Shown in pieces: positions 45,601 to 57,049 of a DNA stretch of 64,000 nt. Numbering within the stretch: the stretch's first letter is position 1; each line of letters starts with the position of its first letter. Both the position numbers and the translations under genes were made by a program. Below the pieces are notes generated by a model. The model ran no database searches. It had not been told where the DNA came from and worked only from the letters and a program-made list of their open reading frames with translations. This DNA comes from Annona cherimola. Its lineage: Eukaryota > Streptophyta > Magnoliopsida > Magnoliales > Annonaceae. The DNA lies in NCBI GenBank assembly GCA_030490835.1, contig CM059971.1:72744224-72808223 (forward strand), read 5' to 3'.

Positions 45601-45970
45601 ATAATCAAGACTCTTTACATATTATAATCATCTCAACTAATATTATAATTAAATTCTTAGATACTTTTATAATTTCCTAACAACAATCTACTTTTATTAA
45701 TAATATTTTTAAAATTTTCAACCAATGACGCTCCCACGAATAGGGGAGAACAATGCCACCAAACTAATTTGCTGCTGCTCCGAGCAAGAATGTTGTTGTG
45801 AACATTTGAACTAAGACCGCCTAGCAATAGGGGGTCACATCTGATACGAGACCTGACCAAACATGTTTATAATAAGGTAACATTTGGTAATTACTGCGAA
45901 TGGAAAACCGTAGTAATTCGTAAGAAATCGATGCAACAGCATATGGTCATCTCCCCCCCCCCAATATTTT
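45601..45970. other. Noncoding stretch left of the solo LTR
   Basis: AT-rich, with an 11-base C run ending near 45962. The minus frame 45657-45860 is not recognisable. ggtaacatttggtaattact (from about 45876) may pair weakly with the inverted ggtgatgtttagtaatgtg near 47937, so the LTR may have entered a MITE. Confidence 0.4.
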
Positions 45971-47748
45971 TGTAACACCCCATTCCTAGAAATACTCAAT
46001 AACTAGTCAATGGGTACTACACATCCTAAGAAAAATTCGGCAGCATCTCCACATAATATACAAGGGGTAATATGGAATACATAACCTGATATTCATAAAC
46101 ATTTCAATTTGTAACATTCAATCCTATATTTATATACTTGCATTTTCATATAATAAGGACATTCATATAGAAGGAAAATCATTGAATCTTACCCTTACAC
46201 ATCAAGCAAACCTAATGATTATGCATATGTGCATTCACAGAGATTATAATCCAATCCGAAATACCCAATACAATATGTTTGTCAAAGTAAATCCGTCTCA
46301 ATAATCGTCTACATATACGAATATCAAAAGAGCACAAATTTTAAAAGAACTGAAATTAAAGATATTGTGTTATGGTCTCCCAGATGTGATCTTCAACTTG
46401 TGCTATCTTGAAGTTCCCCATCTGGCCTGTGATCTAAAGGCCAAATAACAAATGATATGAGTCGAAATAGACTCGGCAAATAGATAGTGGTTAGCACAAA
46501 GTAGAAATAAGTAAATTCTAAATGCATATGTTGTGTTCATGATAAGACATATGGGTCCAAACACTTACTCCCAAGATCGTATGCATAAAACCACATATAA
46601 ATAGAAGAACACGAACAATCCTCTACTCATGTCTATCAAGGGCCATGAACAACCCTCTCCTCATGTCAATTAGGGTCATGAACAACCCTTTACAACCAAC
46701 CATTTTAAACAACACATTATATATAACAGACAAGGATAAATGCCACAAACCACACATACAACATTGGCAAAATTTACTTTAAATTCAACACACAAAACTG
46801 TCATATAAGCATTTTACCAAACACATGATAGGCGCAAAATAAGGAAACTCTCAATTCATACTCTCGTTTGAGCCAAATTAATTAACGTCACATTTAACAA
46901 TATAGAAACTGTTAACGAATCTTTTACTTCATAGAAATCGCACATTCATAACAAATTCCCTATGAACCTTGCTTACCCTAACTGTTACGAACTCTACGCC
47001 CCATACCACGAAATTATTCAACGCTATACACTCCCACCAGTCCCACATCACGTTTAGCATGAAATTTCATCACTAAATCAAGAAGGGACAACATCTACTT
47101 ACCTGGATTGTGATTTCTCCCAAAAATAGTGACCCTAACTTGGATCGTAGAGATTCGGAGCTTCCTCGATTGGAGTCGATGATCTTCAAAGCAGTCAGTA
47201 GAGCTTTCTTGAAGGGATATATGGCTAGACCGAACTGAATGGTAGGGAAAGAAGAGAAGAAGCAAAGAATGGGAAGAGAAGAAGAGGGAAAGATAGCCGG
47301 GTGCGGGATGAAAATGAACCCTAGCGAGCAGGCTTCCCTTATTACTGAACCCTATCAAGTCGGGTCGGGTCAGAGCATGGGTCAGGTCTAATTGCAATTA
47401 GTAATTTACTCTCCCACTCCTATGACTTAATAATTAAAAATTTCTCCGGGAGCACTGCCCCCTTCACCCCCGCAACCTGACCGAGCAGGTCGAACCTCAT
47501 ACCTACTCTGTAAGGGGAACAATAGTCATAGTGCTCAACAATGGAACGTTAATCATACACCTTTAAATTTATACTCAATGTGCTAAGATCATAATACATG
47601 CACAAACGCACTATACATCCCCTAAATGTTGTGTCCATATATGTTATGTATCCATTAATATCATAAATTCATACTAGCATGTTCATAAATTACCTCATAA
47701 ATAGAGAATGATTATAATAAAAATAAAATAAAATATCTGGTCCTCACA
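45971..47748. mobile_element. Solo LTR, 1778 bp
   Basis: Begins TGTAACACCCC and ends GGTCCTCACA, with the 5-bp duplication ATTTT at 45966-45970 and 47749-47753. No primer-binding site, gag-pol or second LTR is adjacent, so this is one LTR left after recombination. The TGTAACACCC start is common in plant Ty3/gypsy LTRs; the superfamily is inference. A minus frame at 47095-47397 lies inside and is not a gene. Confidence 0.88.
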
Positions 47749-47753
47749 ATTTT

Positions 47754-48412
47754 ATTTTTCTACTTTTATCCTTATATTTCAATTATTTTTTCTATTAACT
47801 ACTTTTCAACAAACTTATTTATCCCAACTTTATCTTTATTATTTCATATCAATCACTCGCTTTTCAAAATATTCTTTTTTTCATTTTCCATCCCATCCCA
47901 CAATCCCACAAATTTTCACATTACTAAACATCACCTAAAAGTATAAAATAAAGGACCTAGTTATGATGGTGGAAAATTTATAAATTTTTGTAGCAGATAA
48001 TTATATGCTCTAAAATCTACATAAAAGCTAATGTATGCATACACCAGTAACATAATATTTTGAAGTAAAATTTACGAGAACAACAATTGCATAAATCCAA
48101 CGTGCGGGTTTCTTCTCAACAACAATGAATGGGGGCATCACAATTCACTGCAACACGCGTTTGTTAATAAATTTTTATTTTTGAAAAAAATTAATAATTG
48201 GGACCTGCTTGGTCGATTATTGTTCGATTCACAGGTTCTATATAATATAAGGTGTTGCGTTTTAGCTCAACTCATCCAATCGGCCGTGTTTCCCCCACTC
48301 CCAGCTCGGTAACATGACCACAATGCCTCTAGAATATCTCGCAAGTAGCCCGATTCGTTGATTCGATTGCTCGTCGATTTCAGAGGCACCTTCTATTATA
48401 TTTCATTTGTTT
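47754..48412. other. Noncoding stretch right of the solo LTR
   Basis: 47754-47940 is a T/A/C-rich stretch similar in style to family-A MITE interiors (caactttatctttatt) but with different ends. After 47940 it is featureless; 48200-48400 is GC-richer without a frame. Confidence 0.4.
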
Positions 48413-48815
48413 TAGGTTAATTTACAAATGTAGCCAATTAATTTAATTAAAATTGCAAATATACTTGCAGTTTTAAAAATTATGAATAATCATTATATAG
48501 TTTAACTATAATTATAAATAACCCTCACGTCATTATGACGTTGTTACTATATTATCATGACACGGGGGTTATTTGTAATTATGGTTAAACTATATGTGGG
48601 TTATTTATAAAAATTAAATATTTAATTTCTGAAATTGCAAATACACCTACTTAGTTTGCATATTTTTTTAAATATATTCAAGCCATTATAGTGTTATAAC
48701 AGGAGGTTATTTACAATTATGATTAAACTATTTAGGAGTTATTTATAATTTTTTAAACTAAGTATATTTGTAATTTTGATCAAACTAAGTGCGTATATTT
48801 ACAAATTACCCTTTA
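48413..48815. repeat. Foldback/MITE-like repeat, 'TAATTTGTAAATATA' family, copy 3
   Basis: The left end ggttaatttacaaatgtagc and the right end, inverted, gggtaatttgtaaatatacg pair. The interior has aattgcaaatatac, tagtttaactataattat and gggttatttgtaattatgg in both orientations, as in 258-1222. Confidence 0.75.
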
Positions 48816-48897
48816 TTTTAACTTACATTACCACATCCAAATTCAACCCCTAATTTTAGACATTTGGCATTATATCAAACATTACCATATGACGTTT

Positions 48898-49222
48898 TTT
48901 TTATTGGTATATATTTTACATCTCCTTCAACATTTATTACATTAAAGCCCTAAAATATTCTTACAATCTTCCAATATTTCTCTTCAATATATATTATAAT
49001 TATACTACGAGACGTTCTTACAATTTTCCTGTATAACATAATATATTATAATTATACTATAAGATATTCTTACAATGTTCGTGTATCTTCCAAAAGGAGA
49101 CAAGAACATGCTATCATTTTATCAATTGGGGGATGCTCTCTTATTTGTCACCCCCAAGGAATCGAACTGGTGTTGATACAAAGGCATCTGACCAAGTTAG
49201 CAACGCGTCCCCAGTGTTGTGG
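48898..49222 (-). mobile_element. tRNA-derived SINE, copy 1
   Basis: On the minus strand it starts near 49222 with a tRNA-like head: box A region gcgttgctaacttggtcag and box B agttcgattcc (pol III promoter). The body ends aatgttgaaggagatgtaaa ... accaataaaaaaa. The T run at 48894-48902 is the 3' A tail. Flanks taccatatgacgttt (48883-48897) and taccatacggcattt (49223-49237) match 12 of 15, an old duplication. The ~60-bp 3' end is shared with the SINE at 56762-57049. Confidence 0.82.
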
Positions 49223-49237
49223 TACCATACGGCATTT

Positions 49238-49915
49238 GAATATGAGTTTTTGAAAGTAATGGATATATTTGGAACACAAGTTAAAGAACGAGTATATTTG
49301 GAGTAAACTCATATCTAAGGCATTAGAAAAATTAAAATTTATGAAGTCTCACTTGGTAATGATACAAGGCAACTCTCCATGACCTTACACCCATTTCATT
49401 TTTAATTTTAAATTTTTTTCCTAAAATTTAAACCATTTATAAGATAGTAAGATTGACATAATAAAATGGTTTAATATTAGATAATAAAAAGCACTCAAGC
49501 ACATACCCAAGGGAACAAAGGTTGGTAAATCAAAAGAAAAAAAATAGGTATTTGGGCTATGAGCTATTAGGAAAATTCATTCAATTAAGATCCTTCTCGT
49601 CTGTACAAAATTAATCAAATAGTAAATTTAGTGGATTGCCCCACCACGAGAAGTTATTAACTTCTTAAACTTTCCAAAGCAAATTAAATCTGGTGGATTA
49701 CCCCACCATAAGAAGTTATCTGTTGGACTTCCAAAACAAATTCTGCCAACAACGGAAGTGATTCCCTTCACATTTTAAAGATGTATCTAGATTGATATAA
49801 AAAAAGTTGTATTTAAATAGTCTAAAATTTCATTATTATGGACTAAATAATTATATATAAGGTTGTATTTAAATACTCTAAAATATCATTAGATATAGGA
49901 CCCGGAAATTATGCA
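49238..49915. other. AT-rich noncoding stretch
   Basis: Has a short direct repeat of tggtggattgccccaccacg / ggtggattaccccaccata near 49630-49720, and two copies of a gttgtatttaaatagtctaa-type block around 49806-49890. Nothing else. Confidence 0.5.
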
Positions 49916-50260
49916 CCTAAGGTGTGCTTAGCTTCTATACACAGCGGCAAAAATCCATTTGTTATTTTTTAAAATTTCTATACAACTATTATTTAAATGT
50001 ATTTAACACATGTATTAAATTTTACCATTTTTAGAAATTTATAGATATTTTTTAGATTTTTAAAAACAGAGGCCTTTTAGTCATTGTTAGATGACTCAAA
50101 TGCCCTTAACTTTAAAAAATCTAAAAAAATTAAAAATCTTCAAAAATGGTAAAACTCATTTTACATCTTAAATACACTTAGATTAAGAGCTTTATAAAAA
50201 AAATTAATTAAAAAATAGACATCCAAGTGTATCAAAACTAAATGCACATTTAATAAAAAA
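49916..50260. repeat. Foldback repeat, 'AAGTGTATTTAAT' family
   Basis: aaatgtatttaacacatgta ... ttttaccatttttag on the left pairs with aaaaatggtaaaactcattt ... ttaaatacacttag on the right. Matches in design 50640-50830, 51700-51920, 60770-61075, 62412-62790 and 63720-64000. Confidence 0.7.
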
Positions 50261-50545
50261 AACACAGAAATATGAATGAATTATATGAAGGGCTCCACTT
50301 TAGTTCCATATAATCTGTTAATTTTTAAAATATTGATGATTAACACAAAGTTTAATTCATTCATTAAGATTAGCAATGCAACTTGGGTAGGATATTCGTT
50401 GAGTACTCTAAAATAAGTATGATAGGTTCATATTTTTATATTCATAAGATAAAGTACGTTCCAAGTAAAAAAAATACTTCTATAATCCAGACGCTCGAAA
50501 CTGAGCCAAATTATAAATATATGTTTAATATAAGTTTTATAAAAT

Positions 50546-50931
50546 GAGGAGTGATCCTGTTAGCCCGGGCTAAGTAAATGTCTCACTTAACTTACCTTAA
50601 AAAACCTATTTACAACAACTTTTCGTGCACTTATTTATCTAAGTGTATTTAACATATAGACTAAGTTTTACCATTTTTGAATATGTTTATCTATTTTTTT
50701 GATATTTTTAAACATCTATGTGTATATATGTATTTAAAATAATTTTATTTTTAAAAATCTAAAATATATATATATATACATATTCAAAAATAGTAAACTT
50801 AATTTATATATTAAATACACTTAGATAAACAAGTGTATAAAGAAAAAATAAATAAAATTTGTTTTAAATAAGATTTTTGAGATAAGTTAAATGAGACATT
50901 TACTTAGTCCAAGCTAACAGGATCATTCCTC
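50546..50931. mobile_element. Mutator-like MITE, 386 bp, with perfect 9-bp TSD
   Basis: Exact flanking duplication ttataaaat at 50537-50545 and 50932-50940. The TIR is about 50 bp: left gaggagtgatcctgttagc, right inverted gaggaatgatcctgttagc, both continuing to taagtaaatgtctca. The centre is a foldback of the AAGTGTATTTAAT family, so nearly the whole element can pair with itself. Confidence 0.93.
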
Positions 50932-50940
50932 TTATAAAAT

Positions 50941-51924
50941 ATCTTTTACAGTGAAAGACACAAATATATTGTTTAAATATATAAAAACTTATTTAATTTT
51001 TAATTATTTAGTAAATTTAACAAATGCATTTCAAAAATTATATTACTATTATCTTGATTTTAGGTTTTTAAGAAAGACTTGTAATAAAATTATAATTTCA
51101 AATACAATATAAAAACTATTTTAAAGAATCGATTTAGAACAAAACCAAAACCAACTTGATCTTAAAAATTAAGGTAAGATATGCTTAGAACTAGCCTAAC
51201 CTAGAACAGGATATGGTGGTAGTTTTTGAAAATAAGATAAAAATAAAGTCGACCTTAAACTGAACCTACTAGACCCTAGTTACACCCCTAATTAAGATTG
51301 GAGTCCGTTGTCTCTCTAAGGATAAATAGGACCTAGTTGTTTCCTTTGTTAATGAGCTTAATTATAATATCAGATGGTATGTTGTACAAACCTCAATAAA
51401 AAAATTAGATTCATTCACATGTATAATAGAATACAATAATACTTTATAAAATTATTTATCTCAATACAATAAATAAAATATATTTTTCATTCAATATTAA
51501 GATATTAAAAATGGAAAGTATTATGTAAAAAAAAAAAGGGTTTTACAAAAGTATACTCCTTGCATGAATATATGTATATATATAAAATTCAATGTAATTA
51601 ACTCAAAATAGGTCATACGTAATCATAAAATGATAATCTACTTTACTCATTACATTTATAATAATTAATTTTAATTTTTTTCCTTTTTATTCTATAAACT
51701 TATTAATTTAAATATATTTAATATATAAATCAAGTATTATCATTTTTCATATTTGAAAAAGTATTATTATCTTTAGATACATGTGTTACTTTTTTATATT
51801 TTTAAATATAAGTGTATTTTAGCCATTTTCGATAGTTAAATATTACCAAAATAGTCTTATTTAAAAATGTAAAAAATATATATATAAAGACCTTTCAAAA
51901 ATAGTAAAACTCAATTTACATAAA
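50941..51924. other. AT-rich noncoding stretch with another foldback
   Basis: 51690-51920 has the aatatatttaatatataaat ... tatcattttt and aaaatagtaaaactcaattt pair of the same foldback family. The rest has no recognisable feature. Confidence 0.5.
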
Positions 51925-52188
51925 GGGTTTGTTTGGGAATGGATAAAACTTTTGATAAAAAGTTGTAGAGAGTAGAAGTTGTCAAATGATGTGATTGATA
52001 GGGGTAATTATGAAGAATAAATAAGATAAAGTTGAAATAGATATGTTAGTTGTGTTGGTAGTTATGTAGAAATAATTAAAAAGTAAGGTAATTATATAGA
52101 AAAATATGAATAAATAATTAAAAATAAGGTAATTGTAAAGAGTGAAAAGTTTTAACTTGACAACTTCTACTTATTAACAAACACACCC
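51925..52188 (+). mobile_element. Tourist-like MITE, family A (first of three)
   Basis: Ends gggtttgtttgg ... aacacaccc; flanking AAA on both sides (51922-51924, 52189-52191) is compatible with a 3-bp duplication. Internal landmarks as in other copies. Confidence 0.8.
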
Positions 52189-52189
52189 A

Positions 52190-52440
52190 AAGTGTGTTTG
52201 GCAAATAGTAAAGAATGTTAAGCTAAAACTTTTCACTCAAAACTTTTTAATTTTCATAATTATTTTATTTTTTAATCATTTTTCAACACCACCTTATACA
52301 ACTACCTAACTTTTTAATCATTTTTATACAACCACTCACACAATTAACCTATCTATTTTAACTTTATTTTCTTTTTAATTCAACAACGTTTATACCAAAA
52401 ATTTTTCATCCAAAAATTTTTATAATCTCTATTTGAAAAA
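52190..52440 (-). mobile_element. Tourist-like MITE, family A (second of three)
   Basis: Starts aagtgtgtttgg directly at the end of the previous copy, in the opposite orientation. The right end is lost or diverged near 52440. Confidence 0.7.
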
Positions 52441-52469
52441 TTATAAAAATTATCTCAAAGCTTCATTAT

Positions 52470-52755
52470 TCGTGTTTAGGAAGTTGTAAAACTTTTGATA
52501 AAAAATTTTTATATCGAAGTTGTTAAATCATTAGAAAATAATATAATATGATAAGGATAATGATGAAGAGTAAAAATAAAAAATTTAAATAAATAATTAG
52601 TTGTATTGGTAATTGTGTAGGAATAATTGAAAATTTGAATTATTATATAGAAAAATATAAAAAAATAATTAAAAAATAAGATAATTATGAAGAATGAAAA
52701 GTTCGAAATTGAAAAGTTTTAACTTTCCACCTTCTGCAGATTGTCAAATACACCC
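52470..52755 (+). mobile_element. Tourist-like MITE, family A (third of three)
   Basis: cgtgtttaggaagttgt ... caaatacaccc with the family interior (gataaggataatgatgaa, tgtgtaggaataattga). The left terminus is diverged. Confidence 0.75.
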
Positions 52756-53145
52756 ATAATATGATTTGAAATGTATACAAATATACATCAATAAATAAAT
52801 AATAGCTACTTAGCCTAAATATAATGGTTGCAGCGGACGGTATCATCCATCTCAAGGGGTAATAAAAGGACGGGTTCGAATTTGCAAACAGTCGAAACAA
52901 CAACGATCACTTGCAATTATACAAAATGAGGGGATTTTTTATGCAGACCCCACAGGAAGGTTTGAAAGGCGACAACAACGCCCCAAAACAAAAATTGAAA
53001 AGTGCTACGAAAAGTGCTACTGAACAAAAGAAAAGAAAAGAAAAAGGCTACAGAGTAAAGAAGTAAAAAAGAGTGGGCGATATGTCACAGAGTACGGAGA
53101 AAAGCTGCACCAATAGCAATGCATTCTGCTCTCTCCCTCTAATTT

Positions 53146-53766
53146 TTACATGTTCGGGCACCAAAGGCTCCATAAACGCGAATTAAATAACCCCAGGACG
53201 TCCGGCCACACATTCCTCACCAAACCCCCTCTGCCGCTGCTTCCGCCGCTGGCGGCGGCACTCCGACCTACTGGAGGTTTCTGAAAGCTCACCTCTTCTT
53301 TCGCAGCACTCTCTTCGTGAGCTACCGCTACCTCCGCCTCCGCTGTTTCAGGGGCCGAATCGCGGTCCTCCTTGCACTCGCAACTCCTTTTCTGGGTCTT
53401 CTTGTTGGGCTTGTGGGTGTTTGTGGAAAGGTCGGCGATGTGGTCCTCGAAGGTCTCGATGGCCTGGTGGATGAGGTCGCGGTTGGGGGAGGCATCCCAG
53501 CGGACCCAGAAGGAGGTGTAGCAGTCGAAGCAGCCGCAGTCGAAGGCGGGGGTGGCGCATTTGCCGGTGGGGGGTTTGGGGGCGGAGGAGGCGGTGGGGT
53601 TTTGGAGGGAGCGGAGGATGAGGTAGGCGAGGACTTGGCGGTCGGAGGGAGAGAGGAGGGAGACAATGGTGAGGAGGGTGGGCGGGAGAAGGCAAAGGGC
53701 AGAAAGAGGAGGATGAGAGGGTGACGGGTGGATTTTGGTTTTTCTTTTGGGACGGAGGTTGCTCAT
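53146..53766 (-). CDS. Plant-conserved protein of unknown function, intronless, 206 aa
   Basis: Starts at ATG 53766 (MSNLRPKRK) and ends TAG-side at 53146 with ...LWSLWCPNM. The frame is open for the full length in a GC-rich (about 55-60%) block set in AT-rich DNA. Residues about 20-55 are hydrophobic and leucine-rich (LLSPSDRQVLAYLI). Residues about 66-100 hold the most characteristic part, KCATPAFDCGCFDCYTSFWVRWDASPNR, followed by a helix (IHQAIETFEDHI), a Lys-rich stretch and an acidic Ala/Glu-rich tail; the C-terminus again has a short conserved-looking VWPDVLGLFNSRLW. From memory a plant-only family shares the CFDCY-SFW-RWD-SPNR block and the C-terminal segment; no function is known to me. 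Four other frames over this block are shadows. A telo-box lies upstream. Confidence 0.85.
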   Translation of the reverse strand: MSNLRPKRKTKIHPSPSHPPLSALCLLPPTLLTIVSLLSPSDRQVLAYLILRSLQNPTASSAPKPPTGKCATPAFDCGCFDCYTSFWVRWDASPNRDLIHQAIETFEDHIADLSTNTHKPNKKTQKRSCECKEDRDSAPETAEAEVAVAHEESAAKEEVSFQKPPVGRSAAASGGSSGRGGLVRNVWPDVLGLFNSRLWSLWCPNM

Positions 53767-53853
53767 GTCTGTCTTGGTTGCTTTTTCTCTCTCCGAGCCT
53801 CTGGTTTCGATGGCGAATGCGAGAAGGGGGCTAGTGGGGTTTTACGCTGTTAC

Positions 53854-53862
53854 TAGGGTTTT
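53854..53862 (-). promoter_or_regulatory. Telo-box-like element upstream of the 206-aa protein gene
   Basis: aaaaccctag on the minus strand, 88-96 bp upstream of the start codon. AAACCCTA boxes are common in leaders and promoters of plant genes active in dividing cells. A CT/GA-rich leader (ctctctccgagcc on the plus strand) lies between it and the ATG. No TATA is visible. Confidence 0.5.
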
Positions 53863-53990
53863 TTGGGAATAATGCACCTGCGCGTGGCTCGAGGATTTGA
53901 ATATGGATTTGATATGAACCGAAATAGCTCGAGTATTGTACTCGTACTGATACTTTGTCTGTGGAACGTCCACGTTTTCTTGCATTAGAG

Positions 53991-54900
53991 TAGGGTGCAA
54001 CTCGGGCTCATGAAATTCGGGTTCACTTCAATCATAATCCTAACTCTATTTGTAAAACTTCAACCCTAACTCTAACCCTATTTGTAAACCTCAACCCTAA
54101 CCCTATTTTTGAAATTCGGGCTCGGGTTGAGTTTCGGGTTGACATCTTCTATTAATATGTCTTTGTTACTCATCTTATATATAATTTTTTATCACAAATC
54201 TATTATATAAAAAAGTTTAAAAAACAATTTATTGTTTGAAATTAAGAAAAATTCAAATACCGCTTAAGAGTAGAAAGAAAGAAACTTGTTTTGAGCATTC
54301 TCTTTGTATCAAGTAGAATATGAATTATGTGTAAACGTTGTCAATAAAATTGTATTATTAATCATTAATTGTATTTTTTTACTCCTTTATTGTTTTAAGC
54401 TTATTTTACAACTATAATTTTAAAGTTCTCATAAATTTTCCTGTTGGAAAAAAAGATCTCAAAAAAATTTAATATTTAGTATCACAGAATTTCGTTGGTC
54501 AAAAGGCTTCAGTAGAAAAAGCGTGAAGAGTAATTTTTTTAAAAAAAACTGTTGGACCTGTATCGTAATGTAAATTGGGAATAGGTATTTTGTTGAAATC
54601 ACTTAAGATGTTAGATTGTCTCGGCGATGAGCTGTCCATGCCTGCCATGCCGTACTCCTGTTGTCCATCATCCATCCATGAGTAATATGTTATTATTATA
54701 ATATAAATTATATATTTTATATAAATGCAAATTCGGGTTCGGGTTTATAGGGTTCAGGCTTTCCTGAACCCGAAACCGAGCCCTATTTGAATTCGAGTTC
54801 GGGTTCGGGTTCGGGTTGAAAAGTTCAGAGTTTCAACACTGTATTTTTTCGGGTTCGGCAGGCCGGGTTCGGGCTGAACCCGGCCCAAGTTGCACCCCTA
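53991..54900. mobile_element. hAT-like element, 910 bp, with degenerate 8-bp TSD
   Basis: Tips tagggtgcaactcgggc and, inverted, taggggtgcaacttgggc. Flanks cattagag (53983-53990) and catgagac (54901-54908) match 6 of 8. The interior near both ends is built of gggttcgggtt repeats; the centre is AT-rich and noncoding. aaccctaaccctat blocks at 54060-54105 derive from the same wording and are not telomeric DNA. Confidence 0.8.
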
Positions 54901-54916
54901 CATGAGACGCGGTCGC

Positions 54917-56305
54917 TAGGGTGAAACTTGTGTCGAGTTATACTGGGTTTTGGGTTTAAGTGGACCCAAATTCTAAGTCAACTGGGTTGGAGTAAATCCA
55001 AACCCAAATCCTAAAAATGTAATTCGGGTTCGCATTGGTTTTGGTTTGGTTTCGGGTTAGAATTCGGGTTACCATTAAACTATTTTTTTCCAAATTCAGT
55101 TGTAATCTAAAAGAAAATTATTGAAATATGCATACATGTGTTTATGAAGTCAAGCCTCACGCTGAATTCTACAAGATACTTTCAAAGAATTCTGCAACAT
55201 CATGCTGAATTCTGCAATATTTTTTGAATGAACTCTGTAAGCAATTTTTCAGCACCCTATATACACAAATAAATGACATATTAGTTAGTTTTATGACTAG
55301 TTGGTCATTTCTATTCAATAGCTAATGGAAATAACTCAAGTATACCAAATAGAAAATGAACATATCATACCAACTTTGTAGTTGAAACTAAACATTATCG
55401 TACAAATTGCTGAAATTGAATTCAAATTAAATATTTATCATACAAATTGCTAAAGTAAAAATTGACCACTTGTCATACCAATAAACTTAAAATATTAATC
55501 AAATTTATACTACAATCTGAAATTCAAACTAACAGATTTCTCATACTAATAGAAAGTATAATATGAAATAGATTTATCATGTCAACTCAAATTCAAACAC
55601 AATCCACATAACAGTTATTCAAAGTAACTCAATCTAAATACATTAAGCATAATGGTTCAACATTCCAATTTAATTTAAGTGCAATCCAAATTTAAAATGA
55701 CAATATAAACAAATCTCAAGTTTAAATAAGTTTATATCTACTTTTAAACAAATTCAAATTTCAAATGAGTTCATGTCTCCAAAGTTTCCAAAAAAACTAA
55801 AAAACTATTAGAAGACTTCCAAGTAATTTCTCCCTTGATTTTCATCTACATTTCTAATGTCAAGTTCTTCCTCTTCGATTTACATATTTGAAAATAATAT
55901 GCATCAACGAGACGAAAAAATACATGCAACTGTTAACAATAAGAAGATAATAATTATAAAAAAATCATCCTAGAAATGAAGTTACATCAAGTATGCTTTG
56001 ATAATGAAGAAAGAGGTGATTTGTCTGAATTAGAGTTAGTAATGCCTAAAACATGTATATATATATTAATATTACAAAAAGCATGTATAATTGATGAAAA
56101 ATTTATATAAACTACACCGGGTTCGGACCGGGTCGGGTTTTGGCACCGGGTTGGTGCGAACCCGGTTTTGGTTTCGGGTTTCTACGGGTCGGGTTGAAAC
56201 CGGGTCTATTTTGAAAAAAATCTTAAAAATAAAACCCATTTTTGGTTTTGATACCGGGTCAGGTCGGGCAAGTTCGGACCAACCCGGTACCAAGTTGCAC
56301 CCCTA
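54917..56305. mobile_element. hAT-like element, 1389 bp, with degenerate 8-bp TSD
   Basis: Tips tagggtgaaacttgtg and, inverted, taggggtgcaacttggta; both have gggttttgg/ccgggttgg wording next to them. Flanks gcggtcgc (54909-54916) and ggagtcgc (56306-56313) match 6 of 8. It is the same family as 53991-54900 but with a different interior. The two are separated by only 16 bp. Frames at 56072-56406 lie in the terminal repeats and are not genes. Confidence 0.8.
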
Positions 56306-56345
56306 GGAGTCGCTGGGAAACGTTTGTCATTTCCACTTATAAGTA

Positions 56346-56626
56346 GGGCATGTTTGGTAATGAATAAAATTTGTAATGAAAAATTTTGGAGAGTAAAAGT
56401 TGTCAAATGATGTGATATGATAGGAGTAATGATAGTAGTAAAGAGGATAAAGTTAAAATAGATAAGTTAATCATGTAGATGGTTGTATAGAAATGATTGA
56501 AAAGTATGGTAGTTGTATAGGAAAATGTGATAAAATTATTAAAAAATATGATAGTTGTGGAGAATGAAAAAGTTTTATATTGAAAAATTTTAACTTGACA
56601 TGTTTTATTAATTGCCAAACACACCC
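56346..56626 (+). mobile_element. Tourist-like MITE, family A
   Basis: Ends gggcatgtttgg ... caaacacaccc, right flank TTA, left flank GTA (imperfect). The interior matches other copies (gatgtgatatgatagg, agttgtggagaatga). Confidence 0.85.
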
Positions 56627-56761
56627 TTAATTGGAATGGAATAGTAAAGTCATTTAAGCGTATAATTATAAGCTCTAGTTGTATAAACACTATTTGCAAG
56701 TATTATGCATCTTATATATTTTTCACACCTTGACTATTTTATAAAATAGAAATTAATAGTT

Positions 56762-57049
56762 TTTTTTATTGGTATATTTTTACATTCATCTCAACACATA
56801 TTATATTGAAGTTCAGAGATATTCTTACAAATTTGGAGACACTCAGCTCCCCCAAGAAAATCTGGAGACACAGCTCCGCCAAAGAATAAGGAAGATACAA
56901 CTTTCAACAACTGACACAGGAGACCACAACTCCTACTAACTTCTAGCCGAAATCCCGAAATCCCCTACGCGGGATTCGAACCAAACACCGCAGCGCCAGC
57001 GCCTGCACCGCACAGCTTTATCAGAGCTGCGGTGCGTGCTCGGTTGGTC
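56762..57049 (-). mobile_element. tRNA-derived SINE, copy 2
   Basis: 288 bp with a 16-bp flanking duplication atagaa(a/t)ttaatagtt (56746-56761 and 57050-57065, one mismatch). On the minus strand the head has agctctgataaagc (box A-like) and the perfect box B ggttcgaatcc. The 3' end reads tgttgagatgaatgtaaaaa ... accaataaaaaaa, as in copy 1. Better preserved and so younger than copy 1. Confidence 0.9.

Noticed and set aside
45952..45962. Poly(C) run as a regulatory element
   Set aside because: A single homopolymer of about 11 bases; likely slippage, with no context to support a role.
47095..47397. A 100-codon minus-strand protein
   Set aside because: Lies wholly within the solo LTR and has no recognisable domain.
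53317..53724. Gly/Val-rich protein on the plus strand and Pro/Ser-rich proteins on the minus strand in other frames
   Set aside because: They are shadows of the 53146-53766 gene caused by its high GC; the chosen frame alone has the conserved Cys/Trp block.
54040..54110. Interstitial telomere repeat (ccctaaccctat)
   Set aside because: Only a few imperfect units, part of the same gggttc/aaccct wording at both ends of a hAT-like element; no long (TTTAGGG)n tract.
56940..57045. A functional tRNA gene at the SINE head
   Set aside because: Box B is perfect, but the head cannot form a clean cloverleaf by eye and is followed by a SINE body with A tail and flanking duplication.
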